64,000 nucleotides of DNA from an uncultured Pelagibacteraceae bacterium (GTDB lineage Bacteria > Pseudomonadota > Alphaproteobacteria > Pelagibacterales > Pelagibacteraceae), in NCBI GenBank assembly GCA_902585045.1, contig CACICB010000001.1:62001-126000 (forward strand), in the 5' to 3' direction. Positions 1 to 8,141 of this stretch are shown in pieces (the first letter of the stretch is position 1; each line of letters starts with the position of its first letter). The position numbers and the translations under genes are program-made. The notes under the pieces were generated by a model. It worked only from the letters and a program-made list of their open reading frames with translations. It made no database searches and had not been told where the DNA came from.

Positions 1-520
1 TAAAAATATCTTTTCTTAAACATATAAATCCACTAGTGAAGTCAGTTAAATCTTCATAAAGAAAAAATTTACATAATTTGTTAAAAAAATAGCTTTGATT
101 TTCATTATGTTCTTTTTTAGATTTGTCACTATTAAAATATCTCTTGCTATCTCTTAAAAATCTGGAACAAATAACGGCATCATAATTTTTTGAATAATCT
201 ATAAAATTCTCTAAATATTTTGGAGGATGTTGGAAATCTGCATCCATCCAAATAATATAATCGTATTTAGCTACTTCAATACCTTGATTGATAGACTTAG
301 CTAAATTTTTCTTTAAATTTTTTCTTGAAATTAATTTTACAAATTTATTATCTTTTTTAAAATTCTGGACAACTTCTAAAGTTCCATCCGTTGAACTATC
401 ATCTACTATAATTATTTCAAATTGAAGATTTTTATTTTGAAAAATATTTGAAATTTCATTGATTAATTCCAAAATATGTCCTTTTTCGTTTAAAGTTGGA
501 AGTATAATGCTAAAACTCAT
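1..520 (-). CDS. Family 2 glycosyltransferase, C-terminus cut by the window edge
   Basis: The reading frame starts at an ATG (complement of 518-520) and stays open to base 1, giving about 173 residues. The translation begins with a typical GT-A strand (SFSIILPTLNEKG), followed by a VDDSSTDGT nucleotide-sugar motif. A WMDADFQHPP motif carries the DxD-type metal site, and FLRDSKRYF and TDFTSGF segments follow. This matches the dolichyl-phosphate-mannose synthase-like branch of GT2, which transfers a sugar from a nucleotide donor to a lipid or glycan acceptor at the cytoplasmic membrane face. It is divergent from the cupin and aminotransferase genes to its right. Together they suggest the edge of a cell-surface polysaccharide region. 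The acceptor and any C-terminal membrane helices lie outside the window. Confidence 0.85.
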   Translation of the reverse strand, partial: MSFSIILPTLNEKGHILELINEISNIFQNKNLQFEIIIVDDSSTDGTLEVVQNFKKDNKFVKLISRKNLKKNLAKSINQGIEVAKYDYIIWMDADFQHPPKYLENFIDYSKNYDAVICSRFLRDSKRYFNSDKSKKEHNENQSYFFNKLCKFFLYEDLTDFTSGFICLRKDIF

Positions 521-564
521 ATTTACTATATAAAGAACAATTGTTATTAATATTTTGTTTTTCT

Positions 565-963
565 ATGATTAAAAATATAACACACAAAAGTAAAATTCTT
601 GCAATAATTATAAAAGGTAACTATTTAAAAAAAAGGGGAGTAAATTTTTTTACAAATCCAAAACTTAATCAGCAGGTCGCTTATATGAATCATCCAAAAA
701 ATCATTTGATTCAGCCTCACACACACAAAAATAGTTTGAGAAAGATTAAAGGTACAACTGAGGTTCTAATAATTTTAGATGGGATCCTCAAAATAAATTT
801 TTTTGATAATAAAAAAAAATATATATTTAGTAAAATTGCTCAAAAGAACGATATTATAATACTTTTAACGGGTGGACATGGCTTTGAGGTAAAGAAAAAT
901 TGTAAAATGATTGAGGTAAAACAAGGACCTTATTCAAAAAGTGAAGATAAATTTAAATTCTAA
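565..963 (+). CDS. Small single-domain cupin of polysaccharide clusters
   Basis: This is a 132-residue cupin-fold protein. The beta-barrel core is visible as IQPHTHKN, then a TTEVLIILDG turn, a DIILLTGGHGF strand and a closing IEVKQGPY. The two histidines of PHTH and the later GGHGF histidine are plausible metal ligands. Related small cupins are commonly encoded beside sugar-nucleotide aminotransferases and glycosyltransferases, but their reaction is not established. The frame is open upstream to a TTG at 541, but I take the ATG at 565: the extra residues are hydrophobic and not cupin-like, and they would eat into the short divergent intergenic space. The stop lies 3 bases before the aminotransferase ATG, so the two genes are almost certainly co-transcribed. 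Confidence 0.7.
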   Translation: MIKNITHKSKILAIIIKGNYLKKRGVNFFTNPKLNQQVAYMNHPKNHLIQPHTHKNSLRKIKGTTEVLIILDGILKINFFDNKKKYIFSKIAQKNDIIILLTGGHGFEVKKNCKMIEVKQGPYSKSEDKFKF

Positions 964-966
964 TCA

Positions 967-2100
967 ATGAAAAAAATTAATAGGTTTGTGCCGGTTAATA
1001 TTCCTAGATTATATAGAGACGAGAGAAAAAATATAAACGAATGTTTAAAAACAAATTGGATTTCATCAGAAGGTAAATTTGTCAAAGAATTTGAAGATAA
1101 ATTTTCTAAATATAATAAAAGAAAATATGGAATCGCTGTTTCAAGTGGTACTGCTGCTTTAGAAGTGGCAGTGAAATCTTTAAATCTTCAAAAAAACTCA
1201 GAAGTAATTATTCCAGCTTTTTCAATTATATCTACCGCTCTTTGTGTAATAAAATCTAAACTTAAACCAATTCTAGTTGACTGTGATAGAGAAACTTGGA
1301 ACGTAAAACCTGAAGACGTTATAAAAAAAATAAATTCAAAAACCTCAGCTATTATAATTACTCATATTTATGGTTTACCAGTTGATCTTTCAAAAATTAT
1401 TAAAATTGCCAAAAAAAATAATATAAAGATCATAGAAGATGCAGCGGAAGTAATTGGTTTAAAATATAAAAATAAAATTTGTGGTAGTTTTGGTGATTTA
1501 AGTACTTTTAGTTTTTATGCAAATAAACATATAACTACGGGTGAAGGTGGAATGGTTTTAACTAATGATAAAAATTTATATTTAAAATGTAGATCGCTCA
1601 GGAATCTCTCTTTTTCAAATTCTTATTTTGATAGATATAATCATGATGATATAGGTTGGAATTATAGAATGACAAATCTTCAAGCTGCATTAGGTTGCGG
1701 TCAGCTAAAAAATATAAATAAGATTATTAAAAAAAAACGGGAAATTGGGAATATGTATTATAAATATTTGAAAGATAATAACTCATTTATTCTTCAAACA
1801 AATAAAACAAAATACTCAAAAAATATTTATTGGGTTTTTGGAATTCTATTAAATAAAAATTCTAAATATACTAGAGATGAAGTTATGAAAAAATTACTTA
1901 AATACCGAATCGATACTAGGCCCTTCTTTCTTAGTATGAATAAACAAAAAATTTTCAAGAAACTAGGATATTTTAAGAATAAATCTATGAAAAATTCTGA
2001 GTACATATCTAAAAATGGTTTTTATGTGCCTTCGGGTTTAGGAATTTCAAAAAGTGATATTAAATATGTTTGTTCTGTTCTAAATAAAATTTTAGATTAG
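967..2100 (+). CDS. DegT/DnrJ/EryC1/StrS sugar aminotransferase (perosamine-synthetase-like)
   Basis: A 377-residue PLP-dependent aminotransferase of fold type I. Visible features are the SSGTAALE phosphate-binding motif (about residues 59-66), the IEDAAE segment with the PLP-pyridine Asp (D158), and FYANKHITTGEGG, where K187 is the Schiff-base lysine. The C-terminal domain carries the DTRPFF substrate-site motif. Family members transfer an amino group from glutamate to a 4-keto-6-deoxy nucleotide sugar. The NKH-TTGEGG context is most like GDP-perosamine synthetases, but the exact substrate is inference. It follows the small cupin by 3 bases. Its stop overlaps the convergent DUF2160 gene by 4 bases, leaving no room for a terminator at the junction with the glycerol module. 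Confidence 0.85.
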   Translation: MKKINRFVPVNIPRLYRDERKNINECLKTNWISSEGKFVKEFEDKFSKYNKRKYGIAVSSGTAALEVAVKSLNLQKNSEVIIPAFSIISTALCVIKSKLKPILVDCDRETWNVKPEDVIKKINSKTSAIIITHIYGLPVDLSKIIKIAKKNNIKIIEDAAEVIGLKYKNKICGSFGDLSTFSFYANKHITTGEGGMVLTNDKNLYLKCRSLRNLSFSNSYFDRYNHDDIGWNYRMTNLQAALGCGQLKNINKIIKKKREIGNMYYKYLKDNNSFILQTNKTKYSKNIYWVFGILLNKNSKYTRDEVMKKLLKYRIDTRPFFLSMNKQKIFKKLGYFKNKSMKNSEYISKNGFYVPSGLGISKSDIKYVCSVLNKILD

Positions 2101-2456
2101 ACATATTTAAAAACAAGAAAAGCATAACCAAAGCAAATTATTGTGGCTACCCATAAAACACTACCAATTAATGCTAGCCAGAATAAATGAATAAAAGCAC
2201 TTCCGAGTAATGATATAAATAATCTGTCACCTCGTGTGGTGTCTAAACCTAAAATTCCTTTTCTTGGATCTCCACCAGGTGATTTTTTTTCCCAAATAAC
2301 CATTGCTGTTAAACATAAAGCTATGAATATAAAAAATGCAGCTGTCTGCCAGGTCCAGGCCATCCAAGTGATAAATTCAAAATCGAAGAGTCCCTTCTCT
2401 TTCTTTTTAGCCATGTCACCCCAAGTGGCGGCATTTAAAATATTGAACATCATCAT
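2097..2456 (-). CDS. glpU: DUF2160 small membrane protein of the glycerol ABC transporter (GlpU-like)
   Basis: 119 residues with hydrophobic stretches at about residues 28-50, 80-100 and 103-118, consistent with a small polytopic inner-membrane protein. The charged segment between them (WEKKSPGGDPRKG) is characteristic of DUF2160. In the Rhizobium leguminosarum glycerol operon a DUF2160 protein lies between the permease and binding-protein genes and is called GlpU. Its biochemical role is unknown, but it may be an accessory membrane subunit. Here it is the last gene of the transporter operon. It overlaps glpQ by 4 bases, implying translational coupling, and converges with the aminotransferase. 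Confidence 0.7.
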   Translation of the reverse strand: MMMFNILNAATWGDMAKKKEKGLFDFEFITWMAWTWQTAAFFIFIALCLTAMVIWEKKSPGGDPRKGILGLDTTRGDRLFISLLGSAFIHLFWLALIGSVLWVATIICFGYAFLVFKYV

Positions 2457-3253
2457 ACTCGTCCTAACGCAAATCCTTTCGCTATATAATTTCTTACAAA
2501 GTAAATTACTATTGCACCAGGTATAATTGTCAAACTTCCTGCAGCAGCAAGTAGTCCTAATTCATATCCTGATGTACTGGCGGTTCTTGTCATTGTTGCG
2601 GCTATAGGTTTGGCTGCTACAGCTGTAAGTGTTTTAGCTAATAATAATTCTACCCAAGAAAACATAAAACAGAAAAACATAGTAATACCTATGCCTGCAG
2701 TAATAGTGGGTATGAATATTTTAAAGAAAAATCTCCAAAACGAATAACCGTCAACATAAGCTGTTTCATCTAACTCTTTTGGCACAGAAGACATAAATCC
2801 TTCTAAAATCCAAACTGCTAAAGGAATATTAAACAAACAATGTGATAAAGCTACAGCCACATGTGTATCAAACAAGTTTACTGATGAATAAAATTGAAAA
2901 AATGGCAAGGCAAATACTGCTGGAGGGGCCATTCTGTTAGTCAATAACCAAAAAAATAAATGTTTATCCCCTAAAAATTTATATCTAGAAAAAGCGTAAG
3001 CTGCAGGTAGTGCAGCTGCCACTGAAATCATGGTGTTCATCACTACGTAATAAATAGAATTAAGATACCCAGTATACCAAGTACTGTCGGTAAAAATTTT
3101 CTTGTAATTATCTAATGTAAATTCTTGAGGCCACAATGTGTAAGTGTTTATAATCTCAGTTGTTGTTTTAAAAGACATGTTAAGCAACCAATAAATTGGT
3201 AGCATCAAGAAAATAATATAAATTGTAGGAACTAACCACTTAGCTTTCTTCAT
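2453..3253 (-). CDS. glpQ: Glycerol ABC transporter permease (GlpQ-like)
   Basis: A 266-residue MalG-type permease with about six membrane helices. The EAA cytoplasmic loop that docks to the ATPase is visible as DETAYVDGYSFWRFFFKIFIP (written in parts: the EAA-equivalent ETAYVDG and the following IFIP). N-terminal residues 8-28 form the first helix, and the C-terminus ends with FVRNYIAKGFALG, typical of MalG-like subunits. With GlpP it would form the membrane channel of the importer. It overlaps both the upstream permease gene and the downstream DUF2160 gene by 4 bases. The glycerol assignment rests on neighbours (two paired ATPases, a large binding protein, DUF2160 and glycerol kinase), not on the permease itself. 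Confidence 0.8.
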   Translation of the reverse strand: MKKAKWLVPTIYIIFLMLPIYWLLNMSFKTTTEIINTYTLWPQEFTLDNYKKIFTDSTWYTGYLNSIYYVVMNTMISVAAALPAAYAFSRYKFLGDKHLFFWLLTNRMAPPAVFALPFFQFYSSVNLFDTHVAVALSHCLFNIPLAVWILEGFMSSVPKELDETAYVDGYSFWRFFFKIFIPTITAGIGITMFFCFMFSWVELLLAKTLTAVAAKPIAATMTRTASTSGYELGLLAAAGSLTIIPGAIVIYFVRNYIAKGFALGRV

Positions 3254-4116
3254 GATTTCTCCTCATTTCTCATCATCAATGTGTAAAATACCCAGCAGAC
3301 CAAAAGTACTATAAAGAAATATATTAATGACATTGCTGCAGCTGGTCCTAAATCAAACTGTCCTAATGCCATTTTAACCAGGTCTATAGATAAAAATGCA
3401 GTAGCATTGCCTGGACCGCCTCCAGTTAAAACAAATGGCTCTGTATAAATCATGAAACTGTCCATAAACCTCAAAAGTATTGCAATCGTTAATACTTTTT
3501 TCATTTTAGGTAATTCAATTTTCGTAAAAATTGCCCAACGACTAGCCCCATCAATTTCTGCTGCTTGATAGTAAGCAGGTTGGATAGATCTTAATCCTGC
3601 ATAAGACAATAAAACTACTAACGATGTCCAATGCCATACATCCATTAGTATAGTTGTGAACCAAGCATCACCAATTTGTTGAGTAAAGTTATAATCAAAT
3701 CCCAAAGCATTAAGTGAATTACCTAAGAAACCAATATCTGGTAACGCAAAAATATTCCACATAGCTCCTACAACGTTCCATGGAATTAAAAGTGGCATGG
3801 ACATTAAAACTAAACAAACGGGTACTCCTATTCCCTCTTTAGGCATAGTAAGAGCAATAGCTATTCCTAATGGAATTTGAATAAATAAAATTATAAATGT
3901 AAATAAAAATTGTCTACCAAGTGATGCGTGAAATCTTTCGGATAACATGATTTGTTTAAACCATCTTGTGCCTTCCCACATAAAAACATTATTCCCAAAA
4001 GTTTCCTGAAAAGCATAGTTTACTACTGTCATTAATGGAATAATGGCATTGAAAGCTACCAGTACAAATACTGGTATTACAAAAAACCATGCTTTTTGAT
4101 TTACTGTTTTATTCAT
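3250..4116 (-). CDS. glpP: Glycerol ABC transporter permease (GlpP-like)
   Basis: A 288-residue MalF-type permease with an N-terminal helix (residues about 11-31) followed by a periplasmic segment. The cytoplasmic EAA loop reads QAAEIDGASRWAIFTKIELP, carrying the conserved EIDGA glycine that contacts the ATPase Q-loop. A GGGPGNAT segment before the last helices is typical of MalF-like sugar and polyol permeases. It pairs with GlpQ to form the transmembrane pore. The gene overlaps its neighbours by 4 bases on each side, so the five genes from glpS to glpU look like one translationally coupled unit. Confidence 0.8.
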   Translation of the reverse strand: MNKTVNQKAWFFVIPVFVLVAFNAIIPLMTVVNYAFQETFGNNVFMWEGTRWFKQIMLSERFHASLGRQFLFTFIILFIQIPLGIAIALTMPKEGIGVPVCLVLMSMPLLIPWNVVGAMWNIFALPDIGFLGNSLNALGFDYNFTQQIGDAWFTTILMDVWHWTSLVVLLSYAGLRSIQPAYYQAAEIDGASRWAIFTKIELPKMKKVLTIAILLRFMDSFMIYTEPFVLTGGGPGNATAFLSIDLVKMALGQFDLGPAAAMSLIYFFIVLLVCWVFYTLMMRNEEKS

Positions 4117-5177
4117 TCAATTATCCAACTATCTCCATATGTATAAGTATATTCTTTTTTAAATTTTAAAAATGTAGATCCTGACGGAATATCTTCATTA
4201 GATTTTGCAATAATTTTAATTTTTCCAGTTTCACTTTCAGTATCTACAATTTTGTGCCTTCCAGTATTACTTACCGATAAAACTTTTACTGGAATTCCTT
4301 CATTGCTAAAAGATATAAATTCAGGTCTCACACCAACCTCTGTTTTGTTAAAATTATTTTTTTTAATTTGTTGGTGAGTTTCTATTTTTTTTCCATTAAC
4401 TATCACATCATTTCCTTTAATTTGACAAGGTAAAACATTCATACCTGGTGAACCAATAAAATATCCCACAAATGTATGCTTTGGCTTTTCAAACAAATCT
4501 ACTGGTGTTCCTGTTTGAACAATTTGACCTTCATGCATTACAACTACTTGATCAGCAAATGTTAAAGCTTCTGTTTGATCGTGTGTTACATAAATCATTG
4601 TTCTATTAATCTTTTGATGAAGTTCTTTAAGTTTAGATCTTAAAATCCATTTCAAATGTGGATCGATTACTGTTAATGGTTCATCAAACATAATAGCATT
4701 TACATCTGATCTTACCAATCCGCGTCCTAGTGAAATTTTTTGTTTACCATCTGCAGTTAAACCAGAAGCCCTATTATTTAATGTTGAAGATAACTCCAAC
4801 ATTTCAGCTATCTCATGAACTTTTACTTTGATTTCTTCCTCAGGAATTTTTCTATTTCTTAAAGGAAAAGCTAAATTATCATAAACTGTCATCGTGTCAT
4901 AAATAACCGGGAATTGAAAAATCTGTGCGATATTTCTCTCTACAGGATTCAATCCAGAAATAACTTTATCATCAAATAATATATCCCCTTTAGTTGGTGT
5001 AATGAGTCCAGAAATAATATTTAATAATGTTGTCTTTCCACAACCTGACGGGCCTAATAAAGCATAAGCGCCCCCATCATTCCAATCAATGTCTACTCCT
5101 CTAATTGCCCAGTCAGCATCTGAAGACTGAGTTTTTAAATAACTATGGCTTAAACCTTTTAATGTAACTTTAGCCAT
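4113..5177 (-). CDS. glpT: Glycerol ABC transporter ATPase with degenerate signature motif (GlpT-like)
   Basis: A 354-residue MalK-type ATPase: nucleotide-binding domain at about 1-235, then a C-terminal TOBE/OB-like regulatory domain. Walker A is GPSGCGKT (42-49), Walker B is AIMFDE (161-166) and the H-loop is VTHDQ with H199. The signature motif that should read LSGGQ is LTADG (140-144), so it cannot present the usual Ser-Gly-Gly to the partner ATP. Its partner GlpS keeps LSGGQ but has lost the H-loop histidine, so one composite ATP site is canonical and the other degenerate. This unusual motif is, to my memory, typical of the glycerol-transporter family rather than a mutation here. It overlaps glpS by 8 bases and glpP by 4. 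Confidence 0.8.
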   Translation of the reverse strand: MAKVTLKGLSHSYLKTQSSDADWAIRGVDIDWNDGGAYALLGPSGCGKTTLLNIISGLITPTKGDILFDDKVISGLNPVERNIAQIFQFPVIYDTMTVYDNLAFPLRNRKIPEEEIKVKVHEIAEMLELSSTLNNRASGLTADGKQKISLGRGLVRSDVNAIMFDEPLTVIDPHLKWILRSKLKELHQKINRTMIYVTHDQTEALTFADQVVVMHEGQIVQTGTPVDLFEKPKHTFVGYFIGSPGMNVLPCQIKGNDVIVNGKKIETHQQIKKNNFNKTEVGVRPEFISFSNEGIPVKVLSVSNTGRHKIVDTESETGKIKIIAKSNEDIPSGSTFLKFKKEYTYTYGDSWIIE

Positions 5178-6234
5178 TAGATACTAACCTTTCATTTTGA
5201 TCAAAATAAACAAACTCATCTGTATTCATGTATAAATTCATCTCATCGCCAACGTTTTTTTGAAAAACTCCGTTAGACAATGAAACCCAATTCAAATTTC
5301 CATTTGTAAAGTGGATTAAGCTTTCAGAACCACTAATTTCAGAGATTAAAACTTTACCTTTTATCTCAAGTGTATTGTTGCCCTCTTTATACGTGGTAAT
5401 ATTGTGAGGTCTAATACCTACTTTATATTCACCATCTTTGATATTTAATTTAGTCTTCCATTGAATATCATTTTGTAAAAATGAACATTGGTCTCCTGAT
5501 TTTTTTATTTTAGCAATATTCATTGGTGGATCACTAAAGACCTGGGCTGAAACTAGAGAGTTAGGTTTATTATAAGTATCTAAAGTTTTTCCATATTGAA
5601 TAATCTTACCTTCCTGTAACGTTGCAGTATTACCGCCTAAGAGTAAAGCTTCTGAGGGTTCTGTGGTTGCGTAAACTACAATACAATCTCTATTTTCGAA
5701 TAATTTTGGTAATTCTTCTCTTAATTCTTCTCTTAATTTAAAATCTAAGTTTGCAAGTGGTTCATCTAAAAGAATTAGGTCTGAGTCTTTTACTAGTGCT
5801 CTTGCTAAAGCAGTTCTTTGTTGTTGTCCTCCGGAAAGTTCATTTGGTTTTTTATTCAACATTCCAGAGAGTTTTAGTAATTCTGCAACTTTCCCAACTC
5901 TTTGTTTTATTTCATCTGAATTTACTCCAGTAATTTTTAATGGAGATGCAATGTTGTCATAAACTGTGAAATTGGGGTAATTTATAAATTGCTGGTAAAC
6001 CATTGAGACATTTCTTTTTTGAACTTTCATACCTGTCACATTCTCATTGTTAAACCAAATCTCGCCTGATGTTGGTTTATCTAGGCCAGCCATAATCTGC
6101 ATTAAAGTGGTCTTTCCGGCTAAAGTAGACCCTAAGAGAATATTAATTGTATTTTTTTCTAATTTTAAATTTGTTGGATAAATATGAGTATCTAACCCTA
6201 TTTTTTTTTCTACGTTTTTTAATTCTAAGCTCAT
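5170..6234 (-). CDS. glpS: Glycerol ABC transporter ATPase lacking the H-loop histidine (GlpS-like)
   Basis: A 354-residue ATPase with Walker A GSTLAGKT (35-42), a Q-loop near residue 81, an intact LSGGQ signature (133-137) and Walker B LILLDE (153-158). At the switch position, where MalK-type proteins have VTHDQ, this protein has ATTEPSEA, so the H-loop histidine is replaced by T191. The C-terminal third resembles a TOBE domain. It should form a heterodimer with GlpT, whose motif losses complement these. The gene starts 68 bases after the end of glpV, and the intervening sequence carries a strong terminator-like hairpin, so glpS and downstream genes may be expressed well below the level of the binding protein. 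Confidence 0.8.
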   Translation of the reverse strand: MSLELKNVEKKIGLDTHIYPTNLKLEKNTINILLGSTLAGKTTLMQIMAGLDKPTSGEIWFNNENVTGMKVQKRNVSMVYQQFINYPNFTVYDNIASPLKITGVNSDEIKQRVGKVAELLKLSGMLNKKPNELSGGQQQRTALARALVKDSDLILLDEPLANLDFKLREELREELPKLFENRDCIVVYATTEPSEALLLGGNTATLQEGKIIQYGKTLDTYNKPNSLVSAQVFSDPPMNIAKIKKSGDQCSFLQNDIQWKTKLNIKDGEYKVGIRPHNITTYKEGNNTLEIKGKVLISEISGSESLIHFTNGNLNWVSLSNGVFQKNVGDEMNLYMNTDEFVYFDQNERLVSNG

Positions 6235-6254
6235 ATTTTTTTGAAATCTGTTTT

Positions 6255-6282
6255 AAAAAAAGGGGGCCGTTAAGCCCCCTTT
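6255..6282 (-). terminator. Intrinsic terminator/attenuator between glpV and glpS
   Basis: On the minus strand a perfect 9-bp stem (AAAGGGGGC paired with GCCCCCTTT) closes a 6-base loop and runs into a T-tract, with 7 consecutive T counting the stem end. It lies 21 bases after the glpV stop, within the transcription unit. Hairpins after binding-protein genes of ABC operons commonly allow partial read-through and protect the upstream mRNA, giving excess binding protein. That role is inferred here. In a region this AT-rich, an all-GC 6-bp stem core is very unlikely to be chance. Confidence 0.85.
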
Positions 6283-6302
6283 AAATTTAGATTAAACCTA
6301 AA

Positions 6303-8036
6303 TTACTTCCAAGCTCTTTCAAATGGAACTGTTTTACCTTTAGGTTTCTCATCACGTTTAGCTTTTGGCGATCCTGGTTGTTTCAACCAATAATCAGCGC
6401 CTTTCGGCTTAGCTAATCTTGGACCACATCCACCGTATGTATTGTTTGCTTTATCAGCAGCTTCCATACGAGACATAACTAAGTTCATCTCTTCTGCAAG
6501 ACGATCCATAGCTTGTTGTGGAGTAAACGCACCTGAGTTTACATCTCCAATTTGTTGCCACCAGATTTGTGCAAGTTTCGGATAATCCGGAACATTGATA
6601 CCTGTCGGTGACCACAATACTCTGTTTTTAGATCTGTAGAATTCTACAAGTCCACCAAGTTTTGGAGCTCTTTTAGTAAAGTGCTTGTGATTAATTGTAC
6701 TATCTCTAATGATAGTTAAACCAACATCACTTTTCTTAAGATCAACAGTTTTTGATACTACGAATTGAGCGTATAACCATGCAGCTTTTCTTCTGTCAAC
6801 TGGAGTAGACTTAAATAAAGTCCATGATCCAGCATCTTGATAACCAAGCTTCATACCTTCATCCCAGTAAGGACCTTTTGGTGATGGTCCCATTCTCCAT
6901 AAAGGATTACCTTTATCATCAACTGTTTTGTTTCCAGTACTTTTTGGAGCAACCATTGATGCCGTGAACGCTGTATACCAGAAAATTTGCTGTGCAACGT
7001 TTCCTGATGATAAAGCTGGCAGAGACTGATAGAAGTCCATTGCTGCAGCACCTGGAGGTGCATAAGCTCTTAACCACTCGTCCCATTTTCTGATTGCATA
7101 TACGGCAGCAGGACCATTAGCAGCCCCACCTCTTGCTACGTCAGCACCAACTGGGTTACAAGAACCTTTTTCCATTCTTATTCCCCACTCGTCAACTGGT
7201 ACACCATTTGGTTTACCAACTGAACCTGCGCCAGCCATTGATAACCACGCGTCAGTCATTCTCCATCCTAAGTCTGGAGCTCTCTTACCGTAGTCCATGT
7301 GACCGTATACTCTAACACCGTCGATATTCTTTACGTCTTTTGTAAAGTATTCAGCGATATCTTCGTAAGCAGACCAGTTTACTGGTACACCTAGATCGTA
7401 TCCGTATTTAGCTTTGAAACCTTTTTTGATTTCAGGTCTGTCAAACCAATCTTTTCTAAACCAGTAAAGGTTAGCAAATTGTTGGTCAGGTAATTGATAT
7501 AAATCACCATCTGGACCTGTAGTAAATGATTTACCGATGAAATCATCGATATCTAATGTTGGTAAAGTTACATCTTTACCTTCACCTTTCATCCACTTTG
7601 TTAAGTTTACTGCTAACTGAAGTCTTGAGTGTGTACCGATCAAATCAGAGTCATTGATGTATGCATCATACAAGTTTCTTCCAGTTTGCATTTGAGTTTG
7701 TACAGCTTGTACTACTTCCCCTTCTCCAAGTAACTGGTGATTTACTTTGATACCAGTTATCTCTTCAAAAGCTTTTGTTAAAACTTTTGACTCGTATTCG
7801 TGAGTTGGAATTGTTTCTGATAATACATTTATTTCCATTCCTTTGAATGGTTTTGCAGCATCATGGAACCAATTAAGTTCTTTCTCTCTTTCTTTTGCAG
7901 AAATTGTTGAAAGACTAAACTCACCATTTGACCATTTCTTAATTGCAGCTCCGTGTCCGTCAGCTACAGCGTTTGAAATAGTTAATAGAGAAATTGAAAC
8001 AGCAACAGCTAAAATACTCTTTAATGTTTTAAACAT
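6303..8036 (-). CDS. glpV: Periplasmic glycerol-binding protein of ABC transporter (GlpV-like)
   Basis: A 577-residue secreted solute-binding protein, far larger than typical sugar-binding proteins but of the size expected for the GlpV family. Residues 1-25 are a Sec signal peptide ending near NAVADG, with no lipobox cysteine. The body is periplasmic-binding-protein-like, with segments such as GMEINVLSETIP, YDAYINDSDLIG and RMGPSPKGPYWDEGMK. A good ribosome site (GAGGG) lies 9 bases before the ATG. It is the first gene of the transporter unit. The 105 bases upstream separate it from glpK and probably hold its promoter, though I could not pick convincing -35/-10 boxes. Codon use looks richer in C and G than neighbouring genes, consistent with high expression. 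Confidence 0.85.
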   Translation of the reverse strand: MFKTLKSILAVAVSISLLTISNAVADGHGAAIKKWSNGEFSLSTISAKEREKELNWFHDAAKPFKGMEINVLSETIPTHEYESKVLTKAFEEITGIKVNHQLLGEGEVVQAVQTQMQTGRNLYDAYINDSDLIGTHSRLQLAVNLTKWMKGEGKDVTLPTLDIDDFIGKSFTTGPDGDLYQLPDQQFANLYWFRKDWFDRPEIKKGFKAKYGYDLGVPVNWSAYEDIAEYFTKDVKNIDGVRVYGHMDYGKRAPDLGWRMTDAWLSMAGAGSVGKPNGVPVDEWGIRMEKGSCNPVGADVARGGAANGPAAVYAIRKWDEWLRAYAPPGAAAMDFYQSLPALSSGNVAQQIFWYTAFTASMVAPKSTGNKTVDDKGNPLWRMGPSPKGPYWDEGMKLGYQDAGSWTLFKSTPVDRRKAAWLYAQFVVSKTVDLKKSDVGLTIIRDSTINHKHFTKRAPKLGGLVEFYRSKNRVLWSPTGINVPDYPKLAQIWWQQIGDVNSGAFTPQQAMDRLAEEMNLVMSRMEAADKANNTYGGCGPRLAKPKGADYWLKQPGSPKAKRDEKPKGKTVPFERAWK

Positions 8037-8141
8037 AGATTATTTCCCTCGTTGTTGTTGTTTAAAGATTACTTATTCAACCAAAATAAAAGTGAAAAGT
8101 ACAGTGCAGAAAGTTTAAAAATTACAACTTTAAAGTGTGTA

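Noticed and set aside
541-564. Upstream TTG start for the small cupin
   Set aside because: The added residues are hydrophobic and not conserved, and the ATG at 565 gives a normal cupin; no ribosome site supports the TTG.
2236-2526. 96-codon plus-strand open frame
   Set aside because: Antisense to the DUF2160 gene and the glpQ end; composition matches a shadow.
8037-8141. Sigma-70 promoter or operator upstream of glpV
   Set aside because: A promoter must be here, but no -35/-10 pair was clear enough to place.
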